From Deltaproteobacteria bacterium (GTDB lineage Bacteria > Bdellovibrionota > FAC87 > UBA2466): a stretch of 6,597 nucleotides of DNA. The stretch's first letter is position 1; each line of letters starts with the position of its first letter. The position numbers and the translations under genes were made by a program. The stretch lies in assembly GCA_013205415.1 (NCBI GenBank), contig JABMMY010000365.1, positions 1-6,597 on the forward strand, read 5' to 3'. Under the pieces are notes generated by a model. That model was not told the origin of the DNA. It did not search any database and was given only the letters and a program-made list of their open reading frames with translations. Below are positions 6,406-6,597 of this stretch, one piece after another.

Positions 6406-6440
6406 TCAAGTCTTATCGGGGAATCACTTGAATATGTTAA
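6406..6440 (-). promoter_or_regulatory. candidate promoter with an inverted repeat across its -10 region
   Basis: On the minus strand, TTAACA (6435-6440; 5 of 6 to the -35 consensus) is followed after exactly 17 bases by GATAAG (6412-6417; 4 of 6 to the -10 consensus). A perfect inverted repeat, TCAAGT (6406-6411) and ACTTGA (6426-6431), brackets the -10 box: one arm lies in the spacer and the other directly after the -10. That is a common place for a repressor site. The promoter would drive the barrel-protein gene and its partner. Confidence 0.4.
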
Positions 6441-6447
6441 TTCGAAG

Positions 6448-6597
6448 TTATTCTAACTCACTTAAACCTTGCAGGCTATTATTGGCCTCTCTTTCAAAAC
6501 GTGGAATCGAAGGATAAGCGGTATAAAAGGGGTATTCGGGTCGGCTACCCCCTAAAGACCGAACGAAATTATGCGCCCATTAGGACAGATCCCCCCC
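6448..6597 (-). CDS. C-terminal part of an unidentified gene, interrupted near the window edge
   Basis: On the minus strand, 43 codons stay open from 6579 to a TAA at 6448-6450. The predicted residues include WAHNFVRSLGGSRPEY and IPRFEREANNSLQGLSELE, and codon use resembles the neighbouring genes. The stretch has no ATG, GTG or TTG start, so it cannot be a gene by itself. The same frame continues to the edge as GGDLS but is broken by TAA at 6580-6582. One substitution (for example CAA to TAA) or one lost T just downstream of the CCTAA would explain the break. The gene could be decayed, or the break could be an error at a contig end, which the terminal run of seven C also hints at. Family not recognised. 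It lies 74 bases ahead of the barrel-protein gene on the same strand. Confidence 0.45.

Noticed and set aside
6591..6597. Terminal run of seven C as a biological element
   Set aside because: It is a short homopolymer at the very end of the window and is as likely to be a sequencing or assembly edge effect as a signal.

Overview
The window reads as ordinary chromosome from a Gram-negative bacterium with moderate GC content. Secreted and surface proteins dominate: a lipoprotein, a predicted 8-strand outer-membrane barrel, a Sec-exported metallopeptidase and another exported protein. The mix of one strongly conserved metabolic enzyme with poorly conserved envelope proteins would suit Bdellovibrionota or a related deltaproteobacterial-type lineage, but this is only a guess; nothing in the sequence fixes the taxon. 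I see no rRNA, tRNA, CRISPR array, transposase, phage gene or obvious attachment site.

Layout from left to right. (1) Positions 2-145 hold the C-terminal tail of an unidentified plus-strand gene. (2) Positions 225-683 (minus) hold a small lipoprotein whose start is best placed at a TTG codon with a good ribosome binding site, well inside the longer open frame. (3) Positions 886-2100 (plus) hold ornithine aminotransferase (rocD), the one gene here with a firm biochemical identity. (4) Positions 2097-2570 (minus) hold a four-helix membrane protein of DUF2231 type, whose stop codon overlaps that of rocD. (5) Positions 2750-4480 (plus) hold an exported M28-family zinc peptidase with a long N-terminal region of unknown role. 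(6) Positions 4488-5285 and 5327-6373 (minus) form a likely two-gene operon, transcribed from the right. The upstream gene encodes a periplasmic domain plus a predicted barrel; the downstream gene encodes an exported protein I cannot name. (7) Positions 6448-6597 (minus) look like the end of another gene, interrupted by an in-frame stop close to the window edge.

The genes do not form one pathway. Plus- and minus-strand genes alternate as single units except for the terminal pair. RocD links ornithine to glutamate-5-semialdehyde and so to proline or glutamate. The peptidase could release amino acids from peptides outside the inner membrane, but no transporter or regulator is present to tie the two together. 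The most interesting candidates are the exported protein pair at 4488-6373 and the promoter-overlapping inverted repeat in front of it. I found no convincing new defence or mobile system.
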